From Verrucomicrobiota bacterium (GTDB lineage Bacteria > Verrucomicrobiota > Verrucomicrobiia > Limisphaerales > DSYF01), in contig JALOTU010000013.1 of assembly GCA_025457725.1 (NCBI GenBank), positions 1 through 14,451 of the forward strand: a stretch of DNA of 14,451 nt. The letters are read 5' to 3'. The number at the start of each line of letters is the position of its first letter. Position 1 is the stretch's first letter. Made by a program: the position numbers and the translations under genes. The notes under the pieces were generated by a model. That model had not been told where the DNA came from. It saw only the letters and a program-made list of their open reading frames with translations, and searched no databases. This document shows, piece after piece, positions 14,197-14,451 of the stretch.

Positions 14197-14451
14197 TTAT
14201 TTCCGGTCCTGCAGCGGCGTGTATTGTCGCTGGGTCGCGCCGGTGTAAATCTGTCGGGGCCGGTAAATGCGACCTGCTTTGTCCTCGGCGACCTCCTTGA
14301 AGTTGGCGATCCACCCGGGCATGCGGCCTATGGCGAAGATGACCGTGAACATTTCCACCGGGATCCCCAGGGCGCGCATGATGATGCCGCTGTAGAAATC
14401 CACGTTGGGATACAGCTTGCGTTCCACGAAGTAGTCCTGCTCCAACGCCGC
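14197..14451 (-). CDS. gltA: Citrate synthase, C-terminal end (gene continues past right edge)
   Basis: Only the last 84 residues are in the window; the gene begins beyond base 14451. The visible part contains RKLYPNVDFYSG, where the Asp corresponds to the catalytic Asp362 of E. coli citrate synthase, followed by MFTVIFAIGRMPGWIANFKE and the RPRQIYTG motif that ends most type II enzymes. It condenses oxaloacetate with acetyl-CoA to citrate, the entry reaction of the TCA cycle. A 10-bp gap separates it from sucC on the same strand, indicating a gltA-sucC-coiled-coil gene-sucD operon. A 2-methylcitrate synthase cannot be fully excluded from the fragment, but the motifs and the sucCD neighbours favour citrate synthase. 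A TTG at 14445 is an internal codon, not a start. Confidence 0.93.
   Translation of the reverse strand, partial: AALEQDYFVERKLYPNVDFYSGIIMRALGIPVEMFTVIFAIGRMPGWIANFKEVAEDKAGRIYRPRQIYTGATQRQYTPLQDRK

Noticed and set aside
13080..14300. 406-codon open frame on the plus strand opposite sucC
   Set aside because: It is the antisense shadow of an unambiguous sucC and extends into the opposite strand of gltA.

Overview
The window looks like chromosomal DNA of a GC-rich, heterotrophic Gram-negative bacterium, most likely from the Verrucomicrobiota (Pedosphaera/Limisphaerales-like). This assignment rests on two secreted proteins whose style (TNG-rich beta-strand repeats, Ig-like 'SWTPTEAQGP' domains, a C-terminal 'Q.S.DL..W' module, and an 828-residue protein of a type I know only from Verrucomicrobia) is typical of that phylum. 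It is inference from memory of protein families, not a database match. No rRNA, tRNA, insertion sequence, prophage gene or CRISPR array was found.

Layout, left to right. Bases 1-3022 (+) hold the 3' part of a large repeat-rich surface protein gene that carries an apparent frameshift near base 490. Bases 3157-6888 (+) hold four genes: a class I DAHP synthase (entry of the shikimate pathway), a CPBP-family intramembrane protease, a small multi-pass membrane protein of unknown function, and a family 9 glycosyltransferase. Between the second and third of these lies a 341-bp gap with several GC-rich hairpins. Bases 6950-9436 (-) hold the 828-residue secreted protein. It is divergent from a soluble receiver-histidine kinase (9612-10775, +), which converges on a tandem YggT-like membrane protein (10782-11621, -).

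The right end (11704-14451, -) is a TCA-cycle cluster transcribed leftwards: citrate synthase (gltA, only its C-terminal end is in the window), succinyl-CoA synthetase beta (sucC), a small unrecognised coiled-coil gene, and succinyl-CoA synthetase alpha (sucD). Gaps are 10, 31 and 13 bp, so the four are probably one operon. The YggT-like gene follows on the same strand after 82 bp and may be read through.

The points most worth a second look are the small basic coiled-coil gene placed between sucC and sucD, a 92-bp deficit that shifts frame inside an otherwise regularly spaced repeat array, a 7-residue insertion in SucD, a C-terminal module shared by the two large secreted proteins, and the general lack of Shine-Dalgarno sequences with possible leaderless starts. 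No complete new defence or mobile system is evident.
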